NCBI RefSeq assembly: GCF_009905605.1
Contig: NZ_JAAAKZ010000003.1
Coordinates: 496,001 to 560,000 of the forward strand
Length of the DNA stretch: 64,000 bases
Reading direction: 5' to 3'
From: Runella sp. CRIBMP
Lineage (GTDB): Bacteria > Bacteroidota > Bacteroidia > Cytophagales > Spirosomataceae
Made by a program: the position numbers and the translations under genes. Under the pieces are notes generated by a model. It was not told the DNA's origin, did no database searches, and was given only the letters and a program-made list of their open reading frames with translations. Below are positions 34,331 through 43,835 of this stretch, piece by piece; position 1 is the stretch's first letter; each line of letters opens with the position of its first letter.

Positions 34331-35836
34331 ATGAAAAATTACGACAAATTTATCCCAGCATTGTTTACGATTTTCTGTTTCTTTTCTTTACAAGTATTGG
34401 CATAATCAGCTGCTGTCGATATAGAAAGTGATGATTGCCCTCCCGGAAACGGAAACTGTTTTTATGGTGTGGAACCTCAGATTACAAGCTTTAAGTATAG
34501 ACCTCTGATTACTAGTGTTAGCGGTATACCTTCCGGTGCAATCAAAACTTACATATGGACTCTGACCGGAGGAGCTTTTACTCTTAGTACTAATGCTAAT
34601 TCGGAAATACCCTATATAATATGGGAAAATAAAAAAAACTATATAAGTGGCAATGCTACCCATTCACTAAAACTTAAAGTTAAATGGACTTGGTCGGGTG
34701 GTTCCCATGAAGTAGAGAGTCTAACTCAACCTATTGAGGTTAAATAAATTGGAAATGTAGGTACAATTACAATAAATGGTTCCGGTTATAGTGGAACTGC
34801 CGTTCTAGCGTGTGGAAGCAATACGCTTGCTATATCTGTTCCAACAGTTGAGACAGATGGCCCTTTTACGTATGTAACTTATTACTGGTATTACCCGAGC
34901 GGCTGGTCAAGCCCTGCGACAACCACTACTCCGACTGTTACTGCTACACCATCTACCAGTAGTCAAGGTACGCTCAAAGTAGAAGCTAAGCGGGCTGATG
35001 GTAATTTAATAAAAAATAATCAGGTCCAAGTTAATCGTCAATTGCCAATTATAAATTCTACGAGCATTAATAATTTAGTAGTATGCTCAGGAACTACTCA
35101 ATCAATTTCTGCCAGTGGTACGAATGCAGACTCTTTTGTTTGGACACCATCCTCAAACGTAACAGTAAACGGGAATTCAAGTCCTCAAAATGTTAGTGGT
35201 GCTGTAAACATTGTTGCTACAAACCAAGGTACAGTTACAGTACAAGCTTATTCGTCGGCTTGCGGGACTGTAAGTAGCAACTCCATCGTTCGCAATGTTA
35301 GTTTTGGTACTCCAACTATCAGTAATCCTATTCAATGGTTGTTTGACTCCTACTCGAATATGTGGCAATGTTCCAACATAATAACCCCCTATTTTGGCAC
35401 GAGTTATACTTGGACATTGGTGTCAGGCTCAGCCACTTTGGTTCCCAATATTAATGGTTGCTATGTGACTACCACCGGAGGTGCCTTGGTCGCTATTACG
35501 GCTTCCAATACCTGTGGAACCTCTGCCGCTACTTACTATGACATACCCGCTGCGGAAGGCTATAGAATGATGGCCTATCCGAACCCAACGAAAAATGTAT
35601 TGACACTTGAACTTAAAAGCAAAGATGTATCTTCTATTGACATTTATTCTAAGGAATCCGCTGAACGAGTCAAGTCTATTCCCGTAAAGGACTTTGTAAA
35701 GGGTAATGCTTCCGAAGAAGGCCCTAAAGTGGAGTTAAATGTGAGTGACCTACCTCGTGGGATTTATTATCTGCATGTAAATCCCGGTACAGATTCAAAA
35801 CAGAAAGTCCAGATAATTCAGATTAGGTTAGAGTAA
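34331..35836 (+). pseudogene. T9SS-secreted PKD/Ig-like repeat protein interrupted by two in-frame TAA codons
   Basis: One reading frame runs without frameshift from ATG 34331 to TAA 35834-35836 but contains TAA at 34403-34405 and 34745-34747. The first stop falls at the end of the signal peptide (QVLA-stop-SAAVD), where Gln is normal; the second sits in a linker (PIEVK-stop-IGNVG). Both are one C-to-T change from CAA. Between them lie PKD/Ig-like beta domains, and the C-terminus (YPNPTKNVLTLEL ... LPRGIYYLHV) is a type A T9SS sorting domain. Either a recent pseudogene, sequencing errors, or recoding; pseudogene is most likely. Confidence 0.75.
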
Positions 35837-35859
35837 GGTCTTCGTCTCATGTCATTCTT

Positions 35860-35893
35860 AACAGCCCCCTTTGGCCAAAGGGGGCTGTTTTTT
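35860..35893 (+). terminator. Rho-independent terminator, perfect palindrome
   Basis: The 15-nt arms 35860-35874 and 35875-35889 (AACAGCCCCCTTTGG and complement) form a perfect stem, followed by T to 35893. It ends the T9SS cassette; its presence upstream argues that the K+ channel start lies downstream, at 35957. Confidence 0.88.
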
Positions 35894-35930
35894 AGCGATA
35901 ACGAACTCGAATTTTACCACAACTTCTCCG

Positions 35931-35938
35931 TACTTTTG
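35931..35938 (+). promoter_or_regulatory. Candidate -7 promoter element of the channel-glycosyltransferase pair
   Basis: TACTTTTG matches TAnnTTTG and lies between the terminator and the GTG start at 35957. The -33 element is poor (only a TTTT near 35912). Confidence 0.3.
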
Positions 35939-35956
35939 TATAAAAAAGTACCAATC

Positions 35957-36802
35957 GTGACCCTACGCAAACGAGTCTATAACACGCTAGAGTTTTCGGC
36001 CATCGGGCGGAGAGGGCTGAGCCTGTACATCAATATTGGTTTGGTGTCGATTATTTTCCTTAATTCTGTCGCTATTATTCTTCATACCGTTCCCGAAATC
36101 AGACACAATCAGCATTATGATCGGTTTTTTCAGGATTTTGAGATTTTTTCGGTAGTCATATTTACCATTGAGTATTTTCTCAGGATATGGTCTTGTGTTG
36201 AGAATCCGCGTTATGGAAATGGCTGGAAAGGGCGATTACGGTATATTTTTTCCTTCTGGGCTATCGTTGATTTCTTGGGGATTTTTCCCTTCTATTTCAC
36301 GTTGCTTACCTCCGATTTTGGCATCATTCGTATTCTACGGGTATTTCGTTTATTCAGATTGTTTCGGGTTACGCGGTATTCGCATGCTCTCAAAATGATT
36401 CGGAACGTGTTGCTGGAAACCAAAGAAGAACTGCTTATCTGTTTTTCGTTTATTATTTTTACTTTGCTTATTTCGTCGAGTGTGATGTATTATTTGGAAC
36501 ATAATGTGCAGCCCGAACGCTTTAAGAGTATCCCCGCGACGCTTTGGTGGGGGGTGATTACGATGACCACGACCGGCTACGGCGATATGTATCCCATTAC
36601 GGCTGCTGGAAAGTTTTTCGGAGGCGTTGTACTGATTTTGGGAATCGCGTTGTTTGCGCTTCCTACGGGTATTATCGCATCGGGATTTATGGAGCAAATT
36701 CGTCGGGACAAAGGACGTAAATATATTCAATGTCCTCACTGTAATGAATGGGTTGATTTGCAAGAGGTTAAACACGTTCATAAACCAGATAATATAGCGT
36801 GA
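35957..36802 (+). CDS. Voltage-gated K+ channel (Kv type)
   Basis: 281 residues from a GTG start. Six membrane segments: the S4-like RILRVFRLFRLFRVTRYS carries an Arg every third residue, and the pore loop has the selectivity filter TTTGYGD (about 207-213). The C-terminal 35 residues are a small cysteine/histidine cluster (CPHC ... HVHK), like a zinc ribbon, not usual in this family. No ATG is available downstream of the terminator before S1. The stop TGA overlaps the ATG of the glycosyltransferase, indicating translational coupling. Confidence 0.88.
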   Translation: MTLRKRVYNTLEFSAIGRRGLSLYINIGLVSIIFLNSVAIILHTVPEIRHNQHYDRFFQDFEIFSVVIFTIEYFLRIWSCVENPRYGNGWKGRLRYIFSFWAIVDFLGIFPFYFTLLTSDFGIIRILRVFRLFRLFRVTRYSHALKMIRNVLLETKEELLICFSFIIFTLLISSSVMYYLEHNVQPERFKSIPATLWWGVITMTTTGYGDMYPITAAGKFFGGVVLILGIALFALPTGIIASGFMEQIRRDKGRKYIQCPHCNEWVDLQEVKHVHKPDNIA

Positions 36803-37950
36803 TGCGCATTGGATTTGACGCCAAAAGGGCTTTTAATAACCGTACTGGATTGGGGAATTACAGCCGTTTTGTGCTCAACGCGCTGCAACATTTTGCGCCC
36901 CAACACCAGTATTTAGCCTACACACCAAAATTCAAGGTGGGGCTTTTTGATGAGTTTCCTGAAAAATATATTCGATTTCCTGAGGTTAAAAACAAATTGT
37001 ACGGGGCGTGGTGGCGGAGTTATGGCATCAAAAAAAAAATGGTACAAGAGGGCGTTCAGGTGTTTCATGGGTTAAGCAATGAACTCCCCCATGGACTATC
37101 AGCGGCGGGCATTAAGTCTGTGGTAACGATTCATGATTTGATTTTTTTGCGTTATCCTGAATTATACCCCGCTATTGACCGTTTTTTTTACCGTCAAAAA
37201 TTCAAAAATGCCTGTGCCGAAGCCGACGTAGTTGTGGCCGTAAGCGAGCAGACTAAGCGCGATATTGTAGCGTTTTACGGTACTTCACCCAAGAAGATAA
37301 AAGTGGTGTATCAAGATTGTCACGAGGCATTTCATCTGACTTCCCAAGTTTTAAAACGTGGACGCCCAGTCGGGGGCGCCCAGCCTTGGGAAGTCTCGCC
37401 TCTCCTTCAGAAATACAATATTGGCAAACCCTATGTTTTGACTGTGGGCACCATCGAAGCGCGCAAAAATCAGCTTCATTTGGTCAAGGCGTTTCATGCG
37501 GCGCAATTGACAGACGCTGAACTGGTGCTGATTGGAGGAAAAACAAGCTATCAGCAAGCAATCGAAGCGTACATTGCGCAACATCACTTGGCTACCAAAG
37601 TCAAGATTTTAAACGGCGTTCCCTTTGCCGATTTGCCTGCGTTATACCACTCGGCTCGGGTATTTGCTTATCCTTCGTTTTTTGAGGGATTCGGCATTCC
37701 AATTGTCGAAGCCTTGCACAGCAATGTGCCCGTGGTAGCATCAACTGGCTCGTGTTTGGAAGAAGCTGGCGGTAAAGGCGGCCTGTACGTTGACCCAAAT
37801 GACGTGAACGCTTTGGCCCAAACGTTGACCCTACTTTGGCAAGACGAAACATTGCGAAAATCTCTGATAACAGAAGGGCAAAAACACGTAAAGGAGTTTG
37901 CGGCCGAGAAAATAGCGAGAGAGTTGACGGAAATCTACGCATCTTTGTAG
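36802..37950 (+). CDS. GT4 family glycosyltransferase
   Basis: 382 residues, GT-B fold. MRIGFDAKRAFNNRTGLGNYSRFVL at the N-terminus is the acceptor-side motif of GT4 mannosyl/glucosyltransferases; the C-terminal half has LTVGTIEARKNQ, GGKTSYQ and FAYPSFFEGFGIPIVEAL, with the E-x7-E nucleotide-sugar motif. Probably adds a sugar to a lipid or polysaccharide precursor. ATG 36802 overlaps the channel stop; a GTG at 36799 is the only other option. Residues about 184-193 include a Gly/Arg-rich insertion (RGRPVGGAQPW) not typical for the family. Confidence 0.88.
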   Translation: MRIGFDAKRAFNNRTGLGNYSRFVLNALQHFAPQHQYLAYTPKFKVGLFDEFPEKYIRFPEVKNKLYGAWWRSYGIKKKMVQEGVQVFHGLSNELPHGLSAAGIKSVVTIHDLIFLRYPELYPAIDRFFYRQKFKNACAEADVVVAVSEQTKRDIVAFYGTSPKKIKVVYQDCHEAFHLTSQVLKRGRPVGGAQPWEVSPLLQKYNIGKPYVLTVGTIEARKNQLHLVKAFHAAQLTDAELVLIGGKTSYQQAIEAYIAQHHLATKVKILNGVPFADLPALYHSARVFAYPSFFEGFGIPIVEALHSNVPVVASTGSCLEEAGGKGGLYVDPNDVNALAQTLTLLWQDETLRKSLITEGQKHVKEFAAEKIARELTEIYASL

Positions 37951-37973
37951 CCATCAACTGTCTGACTGTGTAA

Positions 37974-38030
37974 GCGTCTGACGGGCTAGGTCGGTACGCC
38001 GATGCGGCCCCCGTTCAAACCGTCGGACGC
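37974..38030. repeat. GC-rich intergenic inverted repeat, REP-like
   Basis: GCGTCTGACGG (37974-37984) pairs with CCGTCGGACGC (38020-38030), one wobble. The loop contains CGGTACGCCGATGCGGCC, whose reverse complement resembles the repeat at 2089. No terminator T run follows. Confidence 0.55.
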
Positions 38031-38084
38031 CTGTGCCTCACGCTGGTGCTTTATTTGATGTAGTGCTTTTCTGAAAGTAATTCC

Positions 38085-39443
38085 ATGATGCAATTTCCCC
38101 AACCGTTTATACAAGAACTAAAAGCCCAATTGGGCGATGAATACGCTGATTTTGAGGCTGAATTGCAGCAATCCCCTCCTGTCAGTATTCGGTATAATTC
38201 CGGCAAATTTCCTGATTTTCCGACTGAAGATACCGTAAAATGGTGTTCGGAGGCGCGTTATCTGGCGTCGCGGCCCGTATTTACGCTCGACCCGCTTTTC
38301 CACGCTGGGGCGTATTATGTGCAGGAAGCGTCTTCGATGCTGATTGGTGAGGCTTTGGCACAGACCGTCGATCTTTCGGAGTCGTTACGAGTGCTTGATT
38401 TGTGTGCGGCACCGGGCGGAAAAACAACGCTTTTGGCGTCACAATTATCGTCGGATAGCCTTTTATTGGCCAATGAAGTCATTCGTAGTCGGGTGATGAT
38501 TCTGAAAGAGAATGTGCAAAAATGGGGTTTCCCCAACGTCCACGTAAGCAACCATGACCCCGAAGATTTAGAAAAACTAGCAGGTTTTTTTGACGTAATT
38601 TTGATAGATGCACCGTGTTCGGGCGAGGGACTGTTTCGAAAAGACCCCGCTGCCGTAGACGAATGGTCGGTGGAAAATGTGCAGATATGTGCGGGCCGAC
38701 AAAAACGGATTTTGAGTGCGGCCATGCCGTTGTTGAGTGCGGGCGGTGTTTTGATTTATTGTACTTGTACTTACAACGATGCCGAAAATCAAGACAGCAG
38801 CGCGTTTGTGGTGGATACCCATCAGTTTGAAGAAGTAAAGCTGCAATGGCCTGCCGACTGGGGCATTGTGGCCAAAAAAATGGGGTATCAATGTTATCCC
38901 CACAAGGTAAGAGGGGAGGGTTTTTTTCTGGCGGCGTTTCGAAAAACCGCACAACTGGATTCATTTTATTATAATATGGAAAAGGGCGGACGGCCGCGTT
39001 CGTTCAAGCCGTTGCACAAAAAACAGCTAAAGGAAATAAGCCGATGGCTACAAGAACCCGACGAGTTTAGTTTTTATGAGAAGCCCAACGGTGAAGTGAT
39101 AGCTTTGTTGGAAAGCCAAAAAAATGATTTGATTGTTTTGGATAATTTATTGTTTGCCAAAGGGTTGGGACTCGAAATGGGGTCGTTTAAGGGCACTGAT
39201 TTTATTCCTTCTCACGCCTTGGCATTGAGTACTGCGCTTTCAGCTCAACTGCCGCGCCTGGAGCTTTCGGAGGGCGAAGCGTTGCAGTTTTTGAAAAAAG
39301 AGAATTTGCTTTTTGATGCGCCCAAAGGTTGGCTGTTGGTGACGCATCGAGGATTAGGATTGGGCTGGGTCAAAGGATTGGGAAATCGTATCAATAATTA
39401 TCTGCCCAAAGAATGGCGGATTCGCATGGAGATTCCCGAGTAG
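38085..39443 (+). CDS. NOL1/NOP2/Sun-family rRNA m5C methyltransferase (RsmF-like)
   Basis: 452 residues. SAM-binding LDLCAAPGGKTTLLA (about residues 104-118), the Cys pair of the mechanism in DAPCSGEG (Cys about 178) and YCTCTYN (second Cys near 226), and FRKDP before them. The C-terminal 150 residues are the RsmF-type RNA-binding/PUA-like domain. It methylates cytosine C5 in rRNA or tRNA. The upstream REP-like sequence and downstream spacing suggest a single-gene unit. Confidence 0.92.
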   Translation: MMQFPQPFIQELKAQLGDEYADFEAELQQSPPVSIRYNSGKFPDFPTEDTVKWCSEARYLASRPVFTLDPLFHAGAYYVQEASSMLIGEALAQTVDLSESLRVLDLCAAPGGKTTLLASQLSSDSLLLANEVIRSRVMILKENVQKWGFPNVHVSNHDPEDLEKLAGFFDVILIDAPCSGEGLFRKDPAAVDEWSVENVQICAGRQKRILSAAMPLLSAGGVLIYCTCTYNDAENQDSSAFVVDTHQFEEVKLQWPADWGIVAKKMGYQCYPHKVRGEGFFLAAFRKTAQLDSFYYNMEKGGRPRSFKPLHKKQLKEISRWLQEPDEFSFYEKPNGEVIALLESQKNDLIVLDNLLFAKGLGLEMGSFKGTDFIPSHALALSTALSAQLPRLELSEGEALQFLKKENLLFDAPKGWLLVTHRGLGLGWVKGLGNRINNYLPKEWRIRMEIPE

Positions 39444-39544
39444 GGGTAGGCCCGCAGCGGCGTTCCGTTTGTGTCTGCCTGGACATACAATAAAAACATA
39501 AAATTGATTAAATTATGACGGGCAGGAGGCCCGTACCACAGAAT

Positions 39545-40588
39545 ATGTCTTTACCGAAGCTGCTTTATATTTGTATCAATGATGGTTCTGATACGCGTAT
39601 CAATAAAGAAATCAAGACCTTAGCTGCTCATTTTGATGTTGTTTATTTGGGCATTGGCCGTGATGATTCGCAAGCGTTTGTTAAGCCTTATTGTGCGGAA
39701 TTTTGCCTAATTCAAGGCCATCATAAATCTCTTGGAACGCTCGTTCGGTATTTTTTTGCGTTTGCCAAACGCTATTTTACCCAGTCATTTCGCAGTATTC
39801 ACGTTATCAATGAGCAGTTGCTGTTGATATTTTTTCCGTTTTTGATTTGGAGTCGGCGGCGGGTTGTGGCCGATATTTTTGATTCTATTTTTCTGCGCTC
39901 TGCCAGCCCCATCGTACATTCGCTGCAATCCCTTTTGTACCGATTGCCCAAAACCATCATAGTTACCGACGATAATCGTAAAACCCTCGTTCCGAATGAG
40001 TTTCAGCAAAAAACTGTCGTTGTAGAAAATTATCCTTACGCTTTTTATGACGTTCAATCCAAGGCCGCAGCGGCCGACGAGTTGCTGATTTTATACAGCG
40101 GTTCGTTGGGCGTTACGCGAGGTACGGTGCTTTTGGCAGAATTATTGAAACACTCGCCCAAGGTAAAAGTTTGGATGATTGGCTGGGTCTATGACGAGCC
40201 TACACGGCTGCTGAGTCAACACCCACAAGTGACCTTTTGGGGCGTAAAAACCCAGCAGGAAACCATGCGACTCGCTTCGGAATGTGATTATATTTTGTCG
40301 GTGTACGAACCCATCAATGACAATAACCTCAACGCCAGTCCCAATAAGATTTATGACGCGGTGCAATCGCAAACGCCCGTTATCATCAATTCCGAGATTA
40401 AAGTAGCCCAATTTGTAGCCGATAATCGACTCGGTTATGTGTTGGAAAGTTACTATACTACCGATTCTGAATTATTACTTCAACAATTGATTGCCCAAAA
40501 GAAAGATTTTATTTTTGATAATGACCTCCGACGTCGCTACACGTGGGAGGCCATCGCGCAAAAATTGATAGAAGCGCATTTGCACTAA
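39545..40588 (+). CDS. Glycosyltransferase, GT4-like
   Basis: 347 residues from ATG 39545 (the in-frame ATG at 39515 lies in a GC-rich repeat). GT-B fold: N-terminal KLLYICINDGSDTRINKEIK, a hydrophobic patch about residues 85-98, LLILYSGSLGVTRG and VKVWMIGWV in the C-terminal domain, then CDYILSVYEPINDNNLNASPNKIYDAV as the nucleotide-sugar site with Glu. Likely acts in surface glycan synthesis. Convergent with the metallophosphatase gene, 13 bp apart. Confidence 0.75.
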   Translation: MSLPKLLYICINDGSDTRINKEIKTLAAHFDVVYLGIGRDDSQAFVKPYCAEFCLIQGHHKSLGTLVRYFFAFAKRYFTQSFRSIHVINEQLLLIFFPFLIWSRRRVVADIFDSIFLRSASPIVHSLQSLLYRLPKTIIVTDDNRKTLVPNEFQQKTVVVENYPYAFYDVQSKAAAADELLILYSGSLGVTRGTVLLAELLKHSPKVKVWMIGWVYDEPTRLLSQHPQVTFWGVKTQQETMRLASECDYILSVYEPINDNNLNASPNKIYDAVQSQTPVIINSEIKVAQFVADNRLGYVLESYYTTDSELLLQQLIAQKKDFIFDNDLRRRYTWEAIAQKLIEAHLH

Positions 40589-40601
40589 ATTTTTTGAGGC
40601 T

Positions 40602-43600
40602 CTATTTTTTCTTTTTGATGGTATTTGTATTCGCAGGTACGATGCCTTCAGAAACTTTCTGGGCTGGTGAACTAGGTTGGTCTCCGCTTCCTCCCCCGCC
40701 AGGATTACAGCCCACGGGTAAGGCCAAAAAGTAATGACCGCTGCTTGGGGTTGCCAGAAATGCGGTACCGTTTCCTGATGGTAGTAATTCAATATAGCCC
40801 GCTCGGTACTCTACCGTAGCCGACGGCGCAATGATATTGGTATTTGTCCCTTTGATCCACTGCGACGCCTGATAGACAGTACTTGTCGGAATGGTGGTGT
40901 TGAGGGTGAGGGTTGGAGGGCAGGCGTTCACAACCACAATAAAAGTATCGGCCAAAAACCCGTTTCCGCCGTTGTAGCCATCGTTGACGATGTAGGTAGT
41001 GTTGGCCACGGGCGATACCGTAATTCCCTTCGTGGTATTGGGTAGACTGCCGCCGCCGAGGATTTTCCACGAGTAGTTTCCTTCCCACGAGGCCGTCAAG
41101 TTTAGGGGTAGAGTAGGGTTGTTGTAAGTGGTTTTTTTGTTTACATCCTTCATGATAGTAAACTGGTCTTTGATGGTGTACGGAGGAGTAGAACTTAGGC
41201 TGTTATCATCAACGAGTTTTAAGTACCTAACATCCAGACGATTTTGGTTGATGACAAGCTCTACGCTTCCTCCTGTGGAAAGGAGCGCATCGGTACTATC
41301 GCTGTAAAACATGACGGGGTGGGGCCGAGAAGCCACGTTTGTCTCTTTGCCATCGCCCGCTCCCGGGGTAGCCCCTCTGCCCGCGTTGCCCGTAACCACG
41401 TGAACTGCACCGTTGTAGGGGCTATTTTTGAAGTATGGCTTTGAGGATGGGCCGTAGGTCCCTGACCAATTTTGGAGCAATTGGTTAGGATTTGCTCTGA
41501 ATTGCGCTTTGGTAGGCGTGCCCGTTACGCCCTGCATCAAGAAAGAGCGATCATAAGCGTGCGTATGGGAGGTCACGATTAAGTCTACTTTATACTGTTC
41601 TAAAACAGGTACCAGCAGTTCGCGCATTATCTTTAATTCCCCTTCGGGCTTATCCCACGCAGTGGAAGGCGCGTCAGAATCATGGGTTCCTTTGGTATAA
41701 GGAGGTGTATGGAATAGCACTATTTTCCATTTTTTGGTTGTGGCGGCTAAATCTGCCTTCAACCATTTGACCTGCTGAAGTTGATTAAAGATATTTAAGC
41801 GATTAGCAGGTTCATCAAACTTCAACAAGAACATCGACATAGGGTAGCTGGTGAGACAAAGCCAACCACCGCCCGTACAGCCGGGGATAGACCCTCGAGT
41901 AAGAAAAGCATCTGGATGATAAGGATTTAGCATGATAATGTGTGCATCTCCTAAATCGAAGGAATAATAGCCTTTGCTTGCGGAGGGTACTCCGCCAGCT
42001 TCTGCCATCGTTGGGTAGGAGAAGGCATTGTAGCCAGCAATCGTTGAATCAGCGTAGGGTCTATATCCATAATCGTGGTTTCCTAATGAAATCCAAGAAA
42101 CGGTATTCCTGAATTGATTTGGGTAAACAGGGAATAGATTATAATCAAGTGCCGCGTCAGTGCCATCGAAGCCCTCCAACTTTGAATTGTCCCCCCCAAA
42201 GAGAATGCCATGCAAACGCTTATTGCCGAGATAGTTCATGTAGGCATTTCGGACATTTACTTGGCGGCGCGTTCCGTCGGTCACACTCGGCAAGCCCAGT
42301 GGATTGTTGCTACATACATCTCCTAAAATCCACAACCTCAAGGAATCGGTGGTGTTGTTGTTGGGCATACTGTAATAATAATAGTCAGTGCCACTCGCTA
42401 GGGTAGTTTCGGCCATTCCGCAGGTATGGCCCACTGAATAATAATACTTTGTGTTGGGTGATAACCCCGCTAATGTTACAATATGCTCAACGGTGGTTGC
42501 TGGTAAGGTTACTTGCAGATTAAGATTGTTGGGGTCGGTCCCGTATTTTACTTTACTGTTGGTGGCTACGTTGGTTTTCCAGCGTACAATCACCGACGTA
42601 GGCGTGCCTATCTGCAAATAAGGTTGGCGTACAAGCGTTGCCGAAGGACACCCTCCTACCCCTTCGATAGATAAGTCGAAGTAACGGTCTATACTGGTGC
42701 TTGCCTGATGCACTTCTACCGCAATGACGTTGGTTCCGTTTAGTAAATCGGCTGGAATATAGACGGTCGTGTCTTTATAAATAGAGTCATTAGGTGGGGC
42801 AACAACCGCTGAGGTAAGTGAATCTATGGTCGTAGCGGGCATGTTTAATCGAAAAATCTCTCGCCCATTCAAATAAGCCACCAACCCATCATCGCACCAC
42901 GTTTTGATACGATACCCCGTATACGTACTTTTATCTGTGATGTTAAAACACTTTCTGAAGTAGTGGGTTTTGCTGCTGTTGCTGCCGTTTCGGCTTGCGC
43001 TGTAAGGCCATAGCCACGTGTTGAGGGGGTGAGTAGGCGTACCTCCACTACCATCTTCATAGGCAAGGGTAGCCTGTCCGCTCGCCCACGCTGCGTCATT
43101 GTAGGCGTTGGTTTTCCAGGTTCCATTACCAAAAGTGGCAGGTTCTTGATTAGCGGTTCGGTATTTCCAATCCGTTGATTTGAACGTGACGGGCCATTCG
43201 GGGCAGGTACTTGGTGCGGTGATTCCTTCCACCAACAAATCAAAATAGCGGTCCTGACTGCTGTTGGATGATTGATGCAACTCTACTGCGATGACATTGT
43301 TACCTGGCAAAGCCGTATTGATGGTAATTTCGCCGTAGAGAGAATCATTGGGTGCAGTTACAGAAGACAAGGTAAGCGAATCAATAGGGGGCATTGGCAT
43401 GTTGTGACTGAAAACCATTATTCCGTTGATATATACAATCAATCCGTCGTCGCACCATGTCTTGATACGGTAGCCGCTGTATTGAGCAGGATTAACGATG
43501 GTAAATGATTTTCGAAAATAGTTGGTTCTTGGTAGAGAAGAGGAAGTATGTGACCCTGCAGGTCGAAGCCAAGTGTTAATTAAAGGCTTCGGTGGCGTCG

Positions 43601-43835
43601 ATATAATATCCTCATATCCCAGAGGTGCTTGACCGCTACTCCAAGCCGCATCATTGTAAGCGTCCGTTTTCCAGTTACCGTTTCCAATGTTTACTGCGTC
43701 TTGAAAAGCCTCGCGGTATTTCCAGCCGGTTGATTTAAAAGCAACAAAAGTGGTTTGTGCTAAGGTGCTTCCAATAATCGAAAATATCACGCAAAACACC
43801 AGAAATGCCTTAAAGAGAATAGGAGAGGTTTTCAT
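40602..43835 (-). CDS. Giant secreted metallophosphatase with two galactose-binding-like modules
   Basis: 1077 residues with a signal peptide (1-26). Two 185-residue modules (about 30-215 and 215-400) follow, each opening with FKSTGWKYR or FKSTDWKYR and closing with DRYFDLLVEG or DRYFDLSIEG; they resemble the jelly-roll modules found beside lamin-tail or metallophosphoesterase domains. A purple-acid-phosphatase-like Fn3 domain (PYLQIGTPTSVIVRWKT) leads to a metallophosphatase core with GDVC, GGDN, GNHDY and SHTHAYDRS. The C-terminal part has two beta domains, then Gly4 and a KKKK tail; no T9SS sorting domain is recognisable. Paralogue at 44718. Confidence 0.85.
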   Translation of the reverse strand: MKTSPILFKAFLVFCVIFSIIGSTLAQTTFVAFKSTGWKYREAFQDAVNIGNGNWKTDAYNDAAWSSGQAPLGYEDIISTPPKPLINTWLRPAGSHTSSSLPRTNYFRKSFTIVNPAQYSGYRIKTWCDDGLIVYINGIMVFSHNMPMPPIDSLTLSSVTAPNDSLYGEITINTALPGNNVIAVELHQSSNSSQDRYFDLLVEGITAPSTCPEWPVTFKSTDWKYRTANQEPATFGNGTWKTNAYNDAAWASGQATLAYEDGSGGTPTHPLNTWLWPYSASRNGSNSSKTHYFRKCFNITDKSTYTGYRIKTWCDDGLVAYLNGREIFRLNMPATTIDSLTSAVVAPPNDSIYKDTTVYIPADLLNGTNVIAVEVHQASTSIDRYFDLSIEGVGGCPSATLVRQPYLQIGTPTSVIVRWKTNVATNSKVKYGTDPNNLNLQVTLPATTVEHIVTLAGLSPNTKYYYSVGHTCGMAETTLASGTDYYYYSMPNNNTTDSLRLWILGDVCSNNPLGLPSVTDGTRRQVNVRNAYMNYLGNKRLHGILFGGDNSKLEGFDGTDAALDYNLFPVYPNQFRNTVSWISLGNHDYGYRPYADSTIAGYNAFSYPTMAEAGGVPSASKGYYSFDLGDAHIIMLNPYHPDAFLTRGSIPGCTGGGWLCLTSYPMSMFLLKFDEPANRLNIFNQLQQVKWLKADLAATTKKWKIVLFHTPPYTKGTHDSDAPSTAWDKPEGELKIMRELLVPVLEQYKVDLIVTSHTHAYDRSFLMQGVTGTPTKAQFRANPNQLLQNWSGTYGPSSKPYFKNSPYNGAVHVVTGNAGRGATPGAGDGKETNVASRPHPVMFYSDSTDALLSTGGSVELVINQNRLDVRYLKLVDDNSLSSTPPYTIKDQFTIMKDVNKKTTYNNPTLPLNLTASWEGNYSWKILGGGSLPNTTKGITVSPVANTTYIVNDGYNGGNGFLADTFIVVVNACPPTLTLNTTIPTSTVYQASQWIKGTNTNIIAPSATVEYRAGYIELLPSGNGTAFLATPSSGHYFLALPVGCNPGGGGSGDQPSSPAQKVSEGIVPANTNTIKKKK

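Noticed and set aside
39444-39544. ATG at 39515 as start of the second glycosyltransferase
   Set aside because: It lies in a GC-rich, REP-like stretch (GACGGGCAGGAGGCCCGTA) between genes; ATG 39545 begins the conserved N-terminus.
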